Positions 26,279-35,404 of a stretch of DNA of 64,000 nt are shown here, in pieces. The translations under genes and the position numbers were made by a program. Position 1 is the first letter of the stretch. Every line of letters starts with the position of its first letter. This stretch comes from Paenibacillus aestuarii (GTDB taxonomy: Bacteria; Bacillota; Bacilli; Paenibacillales; NBRC-103111). The stretch spans positions 1 through 64,000 of the forward strand of contig NZ_JAQFVF010000080.1 in NCBI RefSeq assembly GCF_027789125.1, read 5' to 3'. Under the pieces are notes generated by a model that ran no database searches, was not told the DNA's origin, and was given only the letters and a program-made list of their open reading frames with translations.

Positions 26279-26340
26279 GCTTAATCCCTCCCATTTACAT
26301 TTCTGATCTTTATGCTAACCGGCAATTGGCCGGATATAGC

Positions 26341-27291
26341 CTATCCTTTCACTGCTCCAACGGTTAAACCCTTAATGAAATACTTTTGCAGAAACGGGTA
26401 TGCGATCAATAACGGAACGGTACCGATGACAGCCATTGCCATGCGAACGCTTTCTTTGGGGAGATCTGCCACCATTTGTGTACTTCCCGACTGATTGGCT
26501 ACCGCAAGGAACTGAATATCCAGCAATAACTTGTTCAATAAGTATTGGAGACTGAATAATTTGCTATCCGTAATAAAAATCAAGCTGTTGAACCAGTCAT
26601 TCCAATAAGCAATCATCTGGAATAGCCCGATCGTTGCCAGAATGGGAAGCGATAGCGGAAGGATGATCCCGTAAAAAATTCGGAATTCCCCTGCACCGTC
26701 GATATAAGCAGACTCTATAATGGCCGCAGGAATCGAAGTTGCGAAGAACGTGCGTACCAATAAAACGTAGAATCCGTTCAACAGCAAATACGGTACCAAA
26801 AGTGCAAAAATCGTATTCTTGATATCGAATAGTTGGGTATAAACCATGTAGGTCGGTACAAGACCGCCGTTAAACAGCATGGTAAGGAATACATAGAAGG
26901 CCATAGCGTTTCGGTACGGCAAATCCTTGCGAGAAATTGGGTATGCAAGCAGTGTAATTAGCAGCAAGCTCACAAAGGTGCCGACCAGGGTTACTAAAAT
27001 AGATATCCCATATGCATGTACAATCGTACTCGCGTCACGAAACAGATAAGAATACGCTTTCAAACTGAGCCTTTCAGGGATGAATGAATATCCGTTCCGA
27101 ATGATTGAGTTCTCATCCGTGAAGGAGGTGATGATCAGTAAAAGGAATGGGAGAATAACGGTCGCAGAGATCACGATCAAGATGAGATTCATTCCCCATT
27201 GGGGCCGCAATCGTTTGGCTTGCGCTCCCATCATCAGATCCTTGGTTAGAACACGCCGCTGCCGACGCAACTGTTTCACTGGCATACTCAT
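26341..27291 (-). CDS. ABC sugar permease, YtcP type
   Basis: Permease of 316 residues with six helices, YtcP-like. The EAA-loop motif is SAYIDGAGEFRIFYGIILP, and the end QKYFIKGLTVGAVKG is typical. The ATG at 27291 has GGAGG 8 nt upstream; the ATG at 27306 overlaps the stop of the preceding permease (TAATG) but has no ribosome site. It forms the channel with the LplB-type permease. Confidence 0.88.
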   Translation of the reverse strand: MSMPVKQLRRQRRVLTKDLMMGAQAKRLRPQWGMNLILIVISATVILPFLLLIITSFTDENSIIRNGYSFIPERLSLKAYSYLFRDASTIVHAYGISILVTLVGTFVSLLLITLLAYPISRKDLPYRNAMAFYVFLTMLFNGGLVPTYMVYTQLFDIKNTIFALLVPYLLLNGFYVLLVRTFFATSIPAAIIESAYIDGAGEFRIFYGIILPLSLPILATIGLFQMIAYWNDWFNSLIFITDSKLFSLQYLLNKLLLDIQFLAVANQSGSTQMVADLPKESVRMAMAVIGTVPLLIAYPFLQKYFIKGLTVGAVKG

Positions 27292-27305
27292 AGTCTGATC
27301 CTCCA

Positions 27306-28217
27306 TTAGAACATGGCGTTGTCGCGATTCACTTTACGAATGATATAGTTCGTGCTTAGTACTAGAATAAATCCGACAACCGACTGATAGGCCCCTGCTG
27401 CAGAAGACATGCCTATATCACCGATCGCTAGAAAAGAGCGATATACGTAAGTGTCAATCACATTGGTTGTCGGCTGCAGTGGCCCTGCATCAAGCGGAAC
27501 TTGGTAGAACAAGCCAAAGTCTGAATAGAAAATACGACCGACCGCTATTAAACACATCATGACAATCACCGGAACGATGGAAGGGAGTGTTATATTCCAA
27601 ATTTGCTGCCACTTGCTTGCCCCGTCGATCTTAGCCGCCTCATAATATTCATGGTCGATTCCAATGATCGCCGCCAGAAAAATAATGCTGAAGTAGCCGG
27701 CCCCTTTCCATACGCTTACAATCGTCAGAATATAGGGCCAAAATTTCGGATCACTATACCAGTCTATTTCTTTGATCCCTAACAGTGGCAGAACAGACTT
27801 GTTCATCAGACCCCACTCCGAGCTAAGCAGTGACAGAACCAAGTAGCCAATAATGACGGTAGAAATCAGATGCGGAAGTAAAATGACGCTTTGATAAAAG
27901 CGGGATTTAAAGCGGCTTCTTAACTCATTAAACATAATGGCTAAGACAATCGCTAAGCAAAAATTGAGCGCAATAAAAACGACATTATACAGGATGGTAT
28001 TCCTCGTGATGACAAAGGCATCGCTCGTTCGAAACAAAAACTCAAAGTTCTGCAGCCCGGCCCAGGGACTTCCCAAAATCCCCTTCGTGTAATCAAGGTT
28101 TTTGAAAGCGATTACGATTCCGAATAGCGGTAGATAATTGTTGATAAATAAATACAATAATCCTGGAATGGCCATTAGATATAATGGCATAAAACGCCTG
28201 GCCCTCGTATGAGCCAT
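27306..28217 (-). CDS. ABC sugar permease, LplB type
   Basis: Permease of 303 residues with LplB wording: YLPLFGIVIAFKNLDYTKGI, ILPHLISTVIIGYLVL, EAAKIDGASKWQQIWNITLP and an end with GAYQSVVGFILVLSTN and an Arg/Asn-rich tail. The start at 28217 follows GGGGGGG. A regulatory region of 132 nt separates it from the response regulator, with its own -10-like element and a direct repeat. Confidence 0.88.
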   Translation of the reverse strand: MAHTRARRFMPLYLMAIPGLLYLFINNYLPLFGIVIAFKNLDYTKGILGSPWAGLQNFEFLFRTSDAFVITRNTILYNVVFIALNFCLAIVLAIMFNELRSRFKSRFYQSVILLPHLISTVIIGYLVLSLLSSEWGLMNKSVLPLLGIKEIDWYSDPKFWPYILTIVSVWKGAGYFSIIFLAAIIGIDHEYYEAAKIDGASKWQQIWNITLPSIVPVIVMMCLIAVGRIFYSDFGLFYQVPLDAGPLQPTTNVIDTYVYRSFLAIGDIGMSSAAGAYQSVVGFILVLSTNYIIRKVNRDNAMF

Positions 28218-28274
28218 ATACAGCCCCCCCTTGATATAAAAATGGAACTCAAGATTGATTAGCTCTTGAATTCC

Positions 28275-28337
28275 ATTGTATAGATTTCGTATACGGTAAC
28301 CTACCGAAAATCAGACTTCTTTTTACCGATTTTCAGA
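28275..28337 (-). promoter_or_regulatory. Promoter of the importer genes with AraC-type direct repeats
   Basis: On the minus strand, two copies of TCTGA(AAA/TTT)TCGGTA lie at 28324-28337 and 28302-28315, exactly 22 nt apart (two helical turns). The nearer copy overlaps the expected -35 position of a -10-like TATACAAT at 28275-28282, and no good -35 hexamer is present. This is the layout of an activator site for an AraC-type response regulator, which is encoded immediately upstream. Confidence 0.6.
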
Positions 28338-28349
28338 CCTATTCATGGA

Positions 28350-29945
28350 TTAGGTCTTTTTTCGGTATTCAGCGGGGGTTACACCGGTTGCACGTTTGAA
28401 AATCATGGAAAAGTGGGAGAAATTCGCATAACCGATGGACGCAGCGACATTCGCTACGGACATGGACGAATTCATTAATTTTTCTTTCGCCACTTTTATT
28501 CGCCTCTCCAGGATAAACTCCGATATCGTATGTCCGGTTTCTTTTTTGAAGAAACGATTTAGATAATCAGGATTCAGGCATACGTGCTCAGCGATCGATT
28601 CCCTCGATAGCCCCCTGTCCAAATTGTCCATGATATAACGGTCTACTCTCTCCACAATCGTTTGCGATTGTTCCACAGAGCGAATGGCTTCTATGGCCGT
28701 CACCACGATCTCATGGACCCAACTTCTAAAATTGTCGATAGATCGAGCCGCCCCAGCGATGGCTATTCCTGCATTGTCTCCAAAAACGCTCCCTGCATGC
28801 AGCTCTTTCAGCTGCAATACATGATGGGACATTTGAAGGAAATCCTGACAGATTTCCTTTAATTGTTCCAGACTACAGCCATCCTTTTGAAGGGTGGCAA
28901 TAAACTCGTCGATTTCAGCCAGCAGCTCATCTTGTCCTCCTTTCTTGAGCAGCTGCAACCAAGTCGAAAAATCGGGTTTATGCTTGGTGACATGAACACC
29001 TTTATCCTTGATCATCCAGCTTACCTGATTCATAATTGTGACATTTCCAGCATCTCTTTCGTATAACCTCTCTACCTCAGCCTTGACTTTTTTGAGTTCG
29101 ACCGGCTCTCCTATATAGCAAGCTACGTCACAATAGAATTGCTCATTACTTTTGTTGATGAACCGCTGACAATTATCCTTTAATTGATTTAGGTTATATA
29201 TTTGATCATGATCAATCGGGAGAACGGCGAGAAGATGAGCGGAGGATGGATGAATAGCCTGCCCCGTCATCCCGGACTGAAAAATCGTTTCTTCCATTTC
29301 CTTGCGCAAAGCGTATGCCATCGCTTGAAAAGCTCGCAGAGGCAGCTCTTTCCTGCATCCGCGGATCGAGAAAAGGATCGGGATGAACCTCGCCGATGGC
29401 CGGAAAGGAATGTGCTTGTCCGCAATCATGTCCCGAATTTCGAGCTCATTTAGCGTCCCGTTATACAGTAATACATCCGTCCAGAAACGTTCAATGACTA
29501 GAGGCTGGTGCCTGAGCCACGAATCATAATTTGCACGAAGCATTTGTAAGAAAGCTTCCTTTTGCCGGTCTTCAGACATTCTGGCGACCACCTTCTCCAT
29601 GATGGAGGCCAAATCTTCATAACGAATAGGCTTGACCAAATAGTCCAATGTCCCAAGCTGAACGGCCTTCTTCGCGTACTCAAATTCAGTGTGGCAAGTT
29701 AGCAATAAGGTTCGGATTGCGAGCCCGCGCTCGTTTATCCATTCGAGCAGTTCGATGCCGTTTCCCATGGGCATCTCAATGTCGCAGATAATCACATCAA
29801 TTTGGCGTTCGTTTATTATTTCTTTAGCACGGCTGATATTCGTTGCAACGTGCACATACGAGAATCCAAGCTTGCTCCAATCGATCCCATTAGCCACTCC
29901 TCTAGCCGCATACCACTCATCATCGACGATCATCAGCTCGTACAT
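28350..29945 (-). CDS. AraC-type response regulator (YesN type)
   Basis: Response regulator of 531 residues. The receiver domain spans 1 to about 120 with acidic pocket VDDEW, phospho-acceptor Asp55 in ICDIEMPMG and the conserved Lys in LDYLVKPI. A variable linker region follows. The C-terminal AraC DNA-binding domain spans about 430-531 with SRESIAEHVCLNPDYLNRFF and IGYANFSHFSMIFKRATG. Its start overlaps the sensor gene by 13 nt. It probably activates the importer promoter at 28275-28337 when a sugar is sensed. Confidence 0.9.
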   Translation of the reverse strand: MYELMIVDDEWYAARGVANGIDWSKLGFSYVHVATNISRAKEIINERQIDVIICDIEMPMGNGIELLEWINERGLAIRTLLLTCHTEFEYAKKAVQLGTLDYLVKPIRYEDLASIMEKVVARMSEDRQKEAFLQMLRANYDSWLRHQPLVIERFWTDVLLYNGTLNELEIRDMIADKHIPFRPSARFIPILFSIRGCRKELPLRAFQAMAYALRKEMEETIFQSGMTGQAIHPSSAHLLAVLPIDHDQIYNLNQLKDNCQRFINKSNEQFYCDVACYIGEPVELKKVKAEVERLYERDAGNVTIMNQVSWMIKDKGVHVTKHKPDFSTWLQLLKKGGQDELLAEIDEFIATLQKDGCSLEQLKEICQDFLQMSHHVLQLKELHAGSVFGDNAGIAIAGAARSIDNFRSWVHEIVVTAIEAIRSVEQSQTIVERVDRYIMDNLDRGLSRESIAEHVCLNPDYLNRFFKKETGHTISEFILERRIKVAKEKLMNSSMSVANVAASIGYANFSHFSMIFKRATGVTPAEYRKKT

Positions 29946-31696
29946 ACGATTTCCCCCTTAGCAACCTTATCCAATACCGGAAGACTAATGTCTATCGTCG
30001 CTCCACCGTACTCACCGTCTCCATTGCTGAAATTGATATCCGCCCTGTCTTCGTATAAGAGAGCGAGTCTTCGCCGTGCATTCCAAATTCCGATATGTTC
30101 GCCTTGTTCATTAACCTCCATTTGCCCCGTTATCAAACGTTGGAGTACATCGGTTGAAAAGCCTGGTCCAGTATCCGTGATTCGGATCAAAATCTCATCG
30201 TCAATAAAGCTTTCGATAAAGATGCCGATCCGCGTTGTGTGCTGCGTGGATACAACATGCTTTATTGTATTTTCTACAAACGTCTGAATAAGAAGCGGAG
30301 GAACAAGAACGTCACGGAGCTGCTCCGAGGCCAATATCTCAAAGGTTAAATAGTCAGGGAACCTCATTTCTTGAATTTTCAAGTAATTACAAACATGTTG
30401 CAGCTCTTCCTCTAGGCGGACGAACTTCAAATTGCTTCGGAACATGAAACGGAAATATTCGACCAAACTTAGGGATAACTCTTCAATTAGCTCATAATCC
30501 CTTGCTCTTGCCAAATGATAAACGATATTTAATGAGTTCAAGAAAAAGTGCGGGTTGATTTGAAGCTGCAGGTGTCTTAATTCGGCCCTCTGTTTATTGA
30601 TTTGCTCTTCGTAGATATCAATTTTCAGCTTTTGAATTTCGGAAATCATGCTATTAAATGTAATGTTCATGAGCTCAAACTCATTTGTTCTTGAAGTAGA
30701 AGCGACTTCCGTGTCCCAATTCCCTTCCCTTATTCTGCGCATTGCGGCCAGTATGTGATTTAGTGGTTTTAAAATAATCTGCCGAAGCATAAACAAAAAC
30801 AAGATTGCAACGATCACGGAGCCGTACAAAATCGCTTGAATCATCTGATGCAAAAGTGGGAGATTCTCTAGTATTTCCTTGCCTGGAGTAACAGCCAATA
30901 AATGAAATCCACCCATCCCCGACTGAGTACCTACGACCAGGAATTGTCCATCCTTCCCGCTTAATTGATGATTATCCTCGAACTCGCGGAGATCAATCTT
31001 ATTCTCAAGAGCAAAATCTTTGTTCGTCATAGGCAAAAATTGTTCTGTAGCCAATATGGCGACTCCTGTTTTTCCAAAACGAATCATATTCATGGAAGTC
31101 ATCAGGCGTTGAACGTTACACCATGCTCCAATGTATACATTCCCTACCTTCACCACATGGAGGAGATAATAATTGCCATCTATCTCCTTATCACACCATT
31201 TTTTCAGACAATCTTCCTCAACCCTCTTAGGATCCTGAAGCATACTCTGTAATTGCGTTTGAACCCTGCTAAAATCTTCATAGTATGTATTGGTCTTCGC
31301 TGATAATAGATCGTCGTTACGGATGGAATAGACAAAGAAGGAATCGATATTCCTATAATTCAGTATATTGCTTGAAAGTCGGTTATCTAAGCGGATTTTT
31401 GCCATATAGTAGTTCTGGCTCTGATCTGTGTTTGATACATCGAGAACCTGGAGATCGGTTTCCACAGCAGCCATACTGTACAAATACTTATCGACCTCTG
31501 TGAGATTCTGATCAATCTCCCGCATATTTAGAGTGACCAAATTGGTATTTGCCAAGGCAACTTGATTTCGTACAACCTTCGTGGCATAACTATCACCGTA
31601 TATTAAAAGTACCAGTAACGGAATTACGATCAAGCAAATGCCCAAACCAATCTGAAAACGTAAGGATTTGAATCTTCCTTTATCCAGCAGTTTCAT
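29933..31696 (-). CDS. Sensor histidine kinase (YesM type)
   Basis: Membrane sensor kinase of about 587 residues. TM1 lies near residues 14-35 (IGLGICLIVIPLLVLLIYG). A large extracellular domain follows, then TM2 near IQAILYGSVIVAILFLFM, a HAMP domain, and the His_kinase motif QINPHFFLNSLNIVYHLA with its phospho-acceptor His. The ATPase domain has TFVENTIKHVV and ITDTGPGF. The ATG at 31696 has CTGGAG 8 nt upstream; an in-frame upstream start at 31750 is unsupported. It is paired by overlap with the YesN-type regulator. Confidence 0.9.
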   Translation of the reverse strand: MKLLDKGRFKSLRFQIGLGICLIVIPLLVLLIYGDSYATKVVRNQVALANTNLVTLNMREIDQNLTEVDKYLYSMAAVETDLQVLDVSNTDQSQNYYMAKIRLDNRLSSNILNYRNIDSFFVYSIRNDDLLSAKTNTYYEDFSRVQTQLQSMLQDPKRVEEDCLKKWCDKEIDGNYYLLHVVKVGNVYIGAWCNVQRLMTSMNMIRFGKTGVAILATEQFLPMTNKDFALENKIDLREFEDNHQLSGKDGQFLVVGTQSGMGGFHLLAVTPGKEILENLPLLHQMIQAILYGSVIVAILFLFMLRQIILKPLNHILAAMRRIREGNWDTEVASTSRTNEFELMNITFNSMISEIQKLKIDIYEEQINKQRAELRHLQLQINPHFFLNSLNIVYHLARARDYELIEELSLSLVEYFRFMFRSNLKFVRLEEELQHVCNYLKIQEMRFPDYLTFEILASEQLRDVLVPPLLIQTFVENTIKHVVSTQHTTRIGIFIESFIDDEILIRITDTGPGFSTDVLQRLITGQMEVNEQGEHIGIWNARRRLALLYEDRADINFSNGDGEYGGATIDISLPVLDKVAKGEIVCTS

Positions 31697-31854
31697 GATC
31701 ATCACTCCAGCTAAATAATCGCTAATATTTAATTCTGTGAGAGATCCCAAGGATCAGATTACTTTGTATTCCTGAAAGGGACTGAATTATCCTGCAATTC
31801 CTAAATATAAAAATATTCATGAAAAAATTCACCCGGCCAGATATTGCATCCATG

Positions 31855-31882
31855 CAAAAAAGCCGCTCAACGAGCAGCCATT
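31855..31882 (-). terminator. Terminator-like hairpin after the TIM-barrel gene
   Basis: On the minus strand, GGCTGCTC-GTT-GAGCGGCT (one mismatch) is followed by TTTTTT. It lies about 55 nt after the stop codon of the gene ending at 31938. Confidence 0.55.
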
Positions 31883-31937
31883 TGTTACTTTCATCAATAT
31901 CTTTATAACAGCCAAATAGCTAACTCATGATACAGCT

Positions 31938-32864
31938 TCATCCACGCCCGCTTCTCGATCGTTCCCATAAGGACCGGGCGATCTTTGCAAATAACAGCGC
32001 TTGCGTCCAGCGGTCGCTCACCTCGTACTGCTTGTCGTGCAGGTTGCCCACCGTGATCGCATAAGGCGGCGGCCCCAACTCGCAGACAAACGGCAGAACC
32101 TCGCCGTCCAGTGCCACTTGACGCCAATTGCACATCCCTCTGAGCCACCAACGTCGAAAGTGCTTCAACATCGGGTGTTCGAACTCGCTGTCTGCGGCCC
32201 CCTCCTCATCCGCGCTTTCAAACATCGGCACGTCGATTTGCACTTGCTCTCCGTTGGATACGCGAGCGTGGATGCTCTTCGTCCGAGGGAGCAGCGCCTG
32301 GAGCAGTTCTTCTGCCTCATCCGACACCGTACGCATTTCCCCAGCAACGACATAATGTGAGAAGTCAATTGTCAGCTCAAGACCCGGCAAGCGGTGAACA
32401 TACTCTATCGTTCGCAGCAGATCCTGCGTAATCGTACCACGGTGCGTTTCGATATATGCCGGGATACCCGCAGACCGTGACACCTCCGCCATGCCCGCAA
32501 GCAGTTGCACCGCCTGCTCTCCGACCAGAAACGGCCTCATCACCTGTACGTTGACAAAACCGACCTTTCCGAACGATTTCGCCTTGCAAAGAAACACGTC
32601 CAGTTCCTCCACCGTTTTCGGATAAGCATTTACGCTGTAGGAAAGGTTGTATCGATCCAGCAACCGGTGCCATCGTTCGGCCTCCTCGCCCTCCGGCAGC
32701 ATGCCGTTAATGCCGTCGTAGCCCGCTTCGGCGATATGCTGCACCTTCTCCTCCATGCTCCATTCGTTACCTGCACCATCTTGGACGCCCAGCCCGTTCA
32801 TCCCCCACCAGGACATTAGCACCTCGAGCCGTGGTTCACGCTTAGTGGATATATGGTGTATCAT
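31938..32864 (-). CDS. Sugar phosphate isomerase/epimerase-like TIM barrel
   Basis: TIM-barrel protein of about 308 residues with the general isomerase/AP-endonuclease-2 plan: a metal-ligand Glu in PAYIETHRGTITQD, an Asp/His pair in LTIDFSHYVVAGE, and ARVSNGEQVQID. The divergent middle contains an acidic insert, ESADEEGAADSEFEHPML, that reads like an exposed loop. The start is uncertain. ATG at 32864 lies inside the end of the dioxygenase gene; an ATG preceded by GAGGTGCTA lies 15 codons further in. Overlap with the PhyH gene implies coupled expression and a joint pathway. Confidence 0.7.
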   Translation of the reverse strand: MIHHISTKREPRLEVLMSWWGMNGLGVQDGAGNEWSMEEKVQHIAEAGYDGINGMLPEGEEAERWHRLLDRYNLSYSVNAYPKTVEELDVFLCKAKSFGKVGFVNVQVMRPFLVGEQAVQLLAGMAEVSRSAGIPAYIETHRGTITQDLLRTIEYVHRLPGLELTIDFSHYVVAGEMRTVSDEAEELLQALLPRTKSIHARVSNGEQVQIDVPMFESADEEGAADSEFEHPMLKHFRRWWLRGMCNWRQVALDGEVLPFVCELGPPPYAITVGNLHDKQYEVSDRWTQALLFAKIARSLWERSRSGRG

Positions 32865-33651
32865 ACTCAACGCCGCATGGTCCTCCATTCGGATTGATCT
32901 CCAGTTCCACCGGCGTGCCATCGGCACGGAATAGAGGACGGTAATGCGTAGCAATGCGTGTGGCCGAACTGTTGGCATAGTGGCAAATGAACGAGCGTCG
33001 GAAACGATCTTTCGTCTTATTGCGGTACGAGCCGTGAATCAGATTTCCATTGAAAAAGAGCACATCACCACGCTCCATCACAACCGGAATTGCTTTCTGA
33101 TCCTTTGGCGGCTTCACGTAATGCGTTGTGAACGATTCTTTGGCATCGGACAAATCAGGACATACGATATCATACGAACTCGTCCTAGGTACAACTAACA
33201 GTCCACCATTCTCCTCATGAGCCGGATCGATTGCCGTCCAAGCGGCGATGCAGTTGCCTGGCTCCACCTTTAAATAGAAGTTATCTTGATGAAGCGCCTG
33301 TCCCCGTGCCCCCGGAGGCTTATAATAGAACATGCTTTGGGCCGCCAACGGTTCTTCCTCATACAAATCAGCAAGCACATCCATTACCGGTTGATGCAGC
33401 ATGTATCGTTTGGCTGTTTCATTAAACCGATGCGGATGCATGACCCTCGGATAACGTTTTAACGGATCGCTCGTTTCCTTCTGCAAATCCGGCTCAAAAT
33501 GCCCCAGGATCACCTGATGGCTAATCTCCTCAAAGGTAATATCGATCTCCGCTAGCTGAACCTCCGTAAACAATCCTTTGACTATTAAATAACCATCTGT
33601 TTCAAACTGCCGCTTTTGCTCATAAGTTAGCACTCGGTACTTACTTGTCAT
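32842..33651 (-). CDS. Phytanoyl-CoA dioxygenase (PhyH) family protein
   Basis: Fe(II)/2-oxoglutarate dioxygenase of 269 residues. The iron site His-x-Asp appears in ALHQDNFYL, and a distal His lies in FNGNLIHGSYRNKT, followed by Arg in RRSFICHYAN for 2-oxoglutarate. The N-terminus RQFETDGYLIVKGLFT is typical. The start at 33651 follows GGGAG. Substrates in this family include small hydrophilic compounds such as ectoine and phosphonates, so lipid metabolism need not be implied. It is coupled to the TIM-barrel gene, which suggests hydroxylation and then rearrangement of a sugar-like compound. Confidence 0.85.
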   Translation of the reverse strand: MTSKYRVLTYEQKRQFETDGYLIVKGLFTEVQLAEIDITFEEISHQVILGHFEPDLQKETSDPLKRYPRVMHPHRFNETAKRYMLHQPVMDVLADLYEEEPLAAQSMFYYKPPGARGQALHQDNFYLKVEPGNCIAAWTAIDPAHEENGGLLVVPRTSSYDIVCPDLSDAKESFTTHYVKPPKDQKAIPVVMERGDVLFFNGNLIHGSYRNKTKDRFRRSFICHYANSSATRIATHYRPLFRADGTPVELEINPNGGPCGVEYDTPYIH

Positions 33652-34066
33652 GTCTTTTATCTCCCTTTTTTCTGCTACTAGTGATATTCAACATATCAAT
33701 ATTATACAGTTAGGATAAAGATTATAAGAGAAAGGATCCTGCTAACTATTCACACAATCCTGCTATATATTTGTGTTCATTAAACACTGCTCCATGAGAC
33801 CGGATGTGCGGGTTGAGCGCTGCTATAGATTTCTTTATCCGTATATTTGGCCGCAAACGTAGATACTTCGTGACAGCTGCGTTACACTTTTCAGTTGATT
33901 TCCCTCACTTCCATACGCAAATTGTCCATCTCTCACGGTCAAATTCTGTTGCTATATTAGTAAAAGTGAAATATATAAAGCATAATCGGGGGTTACTTGT
34001 GCATGAGAAGCCAATCTAATCCGGTTAAACGTCCCATTGCTTGCTATGGGGGTAAATTCATTTTTA
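33652..34066. other. Intergenic region upstream of the PhyH gene
   Basis: About 415 nt. A TATAAT-like -10 for the PhyH gene is visible on the minus strand at 33701-33706, with no good -35, which would suit an activator. The rest shows no supported gene or RNA motif. Confidence 0.4.
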
Positions 34067-34264
34067 TCAAGATATTAGCGAGAACACACCCTCCGCTATG
34101 ACAAGTGCCGGTACTTTTATGGTCGCCAGCCGCGGACGACGGTCACCAGAGACAGCGATAGCAGCAATCTGCCGCCCGACACTGCCTGGATCGTAAGCTC
34201 GCTGGACTTCCTCCAGAATCGGCGCCCGATAAGCGTCCTCTTCAAAGTTCATTGAAGTAAACAT
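34067..34264 (-). pseudogene. Fragment of an alpha/beta hydrolase gene
   Basis: The open frame contains APILEEVQRAYDPGSVGRQI, AAIAVSGDRRPRLATIKVP and ALVI. This is the cap-to-core junction of alpha/beta hydrolases (AYDPAGVARQL..ASGDRR..L..I.VPTLVIHG). The nucleophile elbow and the C-terminal Asp/His part are absent, and the frame stops where HG.DDP would follow. No upstream portion remains. Confidence 0.65.
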
Positions 34265-34327
34265 CTGTCCAACTTAACTTCGCTTAAAGTTTTACCTCAA
34301 CTGGTTTCGTTTTATTTTTAAGCTTTT

Positions 34328-35221
34328 TTATGCTCTGAAACGATTTATATCTTGTCGAGGTGGAAATCCAAACATGCGAGAATATTCACGGCTAAATTGT
34401 GAGGGGCTTTCATAGCCTACTTGAAATGCCACATCAGAGGCATCTGCTAATTCTGTTAATAATAAGCGACGTGCTTCTTGCAATCGCAGCTGTTTTTGAA
34501 ATTGAATAGGGCTCATAGCAGTCACCTCTTTGAAGTGTCTATGAAAAGTAGAAATACTCATACGGGCAATATCAGCAAGCTCTTCAATACGCAAAGGTTT
34601 ATTATAGTTACTGCCAATTTGTCTAATAGCATCCCTGATTCCATAGGTACCGCTTCCTTCCAAAGCGATTTGTGACAGAGCGACTCCATACTGCCCATGA
34701 AGTAGCCTGAATAGAATTTCCTTTGTATAGAAAGGAGCAAGGAACGGAATTTCTTTCGGATTGTCTAACAACCGAGCTAATCTGAATATGGAGTCCATTA
34801 GAGGCTCCTCCATTTGACCAACAAATATTGCTCGCTCCGCATTGCCTTTCGGGGTGAAATGAAGATCAGAAGCAGTTAGCACCTCAAAGATTTCACTCGC
34901 CGTAAATTCAAGTCTAAAACCCAAATACGGAATGTCGGAAGAAGCTTCAGTGACTTGGGCAGTAACTGGCAAGTCAACTGATGCAATAAGGTAATCTGCA
35001 GGATCATACTTGAAACGCTCTTGCGCCAGCCATACCTCCTTCGCTCCTTGTACTACGACACATAAGGAGGGTTTGTACATTCCGTAAGTTGGTCCAGTCA
35101 ATTTAGAACGCCTTATGAAAAATAAAGTCGGAATAGCAGTTGCATGCACACCGTCCTGAGCTGAATATCGTTCAATTAGTTTGGCAAGTTCATTCTGCTG
35201 TTTAGCTATTACTTCAGACAT
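34328..35221 (-). CDS. AraC family transcriptional regulator
   Basis: Regulator of 297 residues with an N-terminal AraC_N cupin-like domain (YKPSLCVVVQGAKEV, YLIASVDLPVTAQV) and a C-terminal AraC DNA-binding domain (RIEELADIARMSISTFHRHF, SPIQFQKQLRLQEARRLLL, VGYESPSQFSREYSRMFG). This is the architecture of YqhC-like aldehyde-responsive regulators, which often control aldo/keto reductases. The ATG at 35221 follows AAGGAGG. It is divergent from an aldo/keto reductase at 35405, its probable target. Confidence 0.9.
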   Translation of the reverse strand: MSEVIAKQQNELAKLIERYSAQDGVHATAIPTLFFIRRSKLTGPTYGMYKPSLCVVVQGAKEVWLAQERFKYDPADYLIASVDLPVTAQVTEASSDIPYLGFRLEFTASEIFEVLTASDLHFTPKGNAERAIFVGQMEEPLMDSIFRLARLLDNPKEIPFLAPFYTKEILFRLLHGQYGVALSQIALEGSGTYGIRDAIRQIGSNYNKPLRIEELADIARMSISTFHRHFKEVTAMSPIQFQKQLRLQEARRLLLTELADASDVAFQVGYESPSQFSREYSRMFGFPPRQDINRFRA

Positions 35222-35404
35222 AAGATCCTCCTTGTTCCGTCAATCCTAGTAGATTGATTATATTCCATAATCAACAGTTAGATAAGTGTAGTGAGAGGAT
35301 TAGGCAAACATTTGGCATGAATGGGTTAACGGTCGCTTGGTTATCTGTTGCATAATAAGGTTATTACACCGTTATCAGAATGAAACAAAGGAGCGTATCG
35401 ATAA

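Noticed and set aside
33804-34019. 71-codon plus-strand frame in the gap between PhyH and the hydrolase fragment
   Set aside because: There is no ribosome site, no family likeness, and the composition resembles intergenic DNA.
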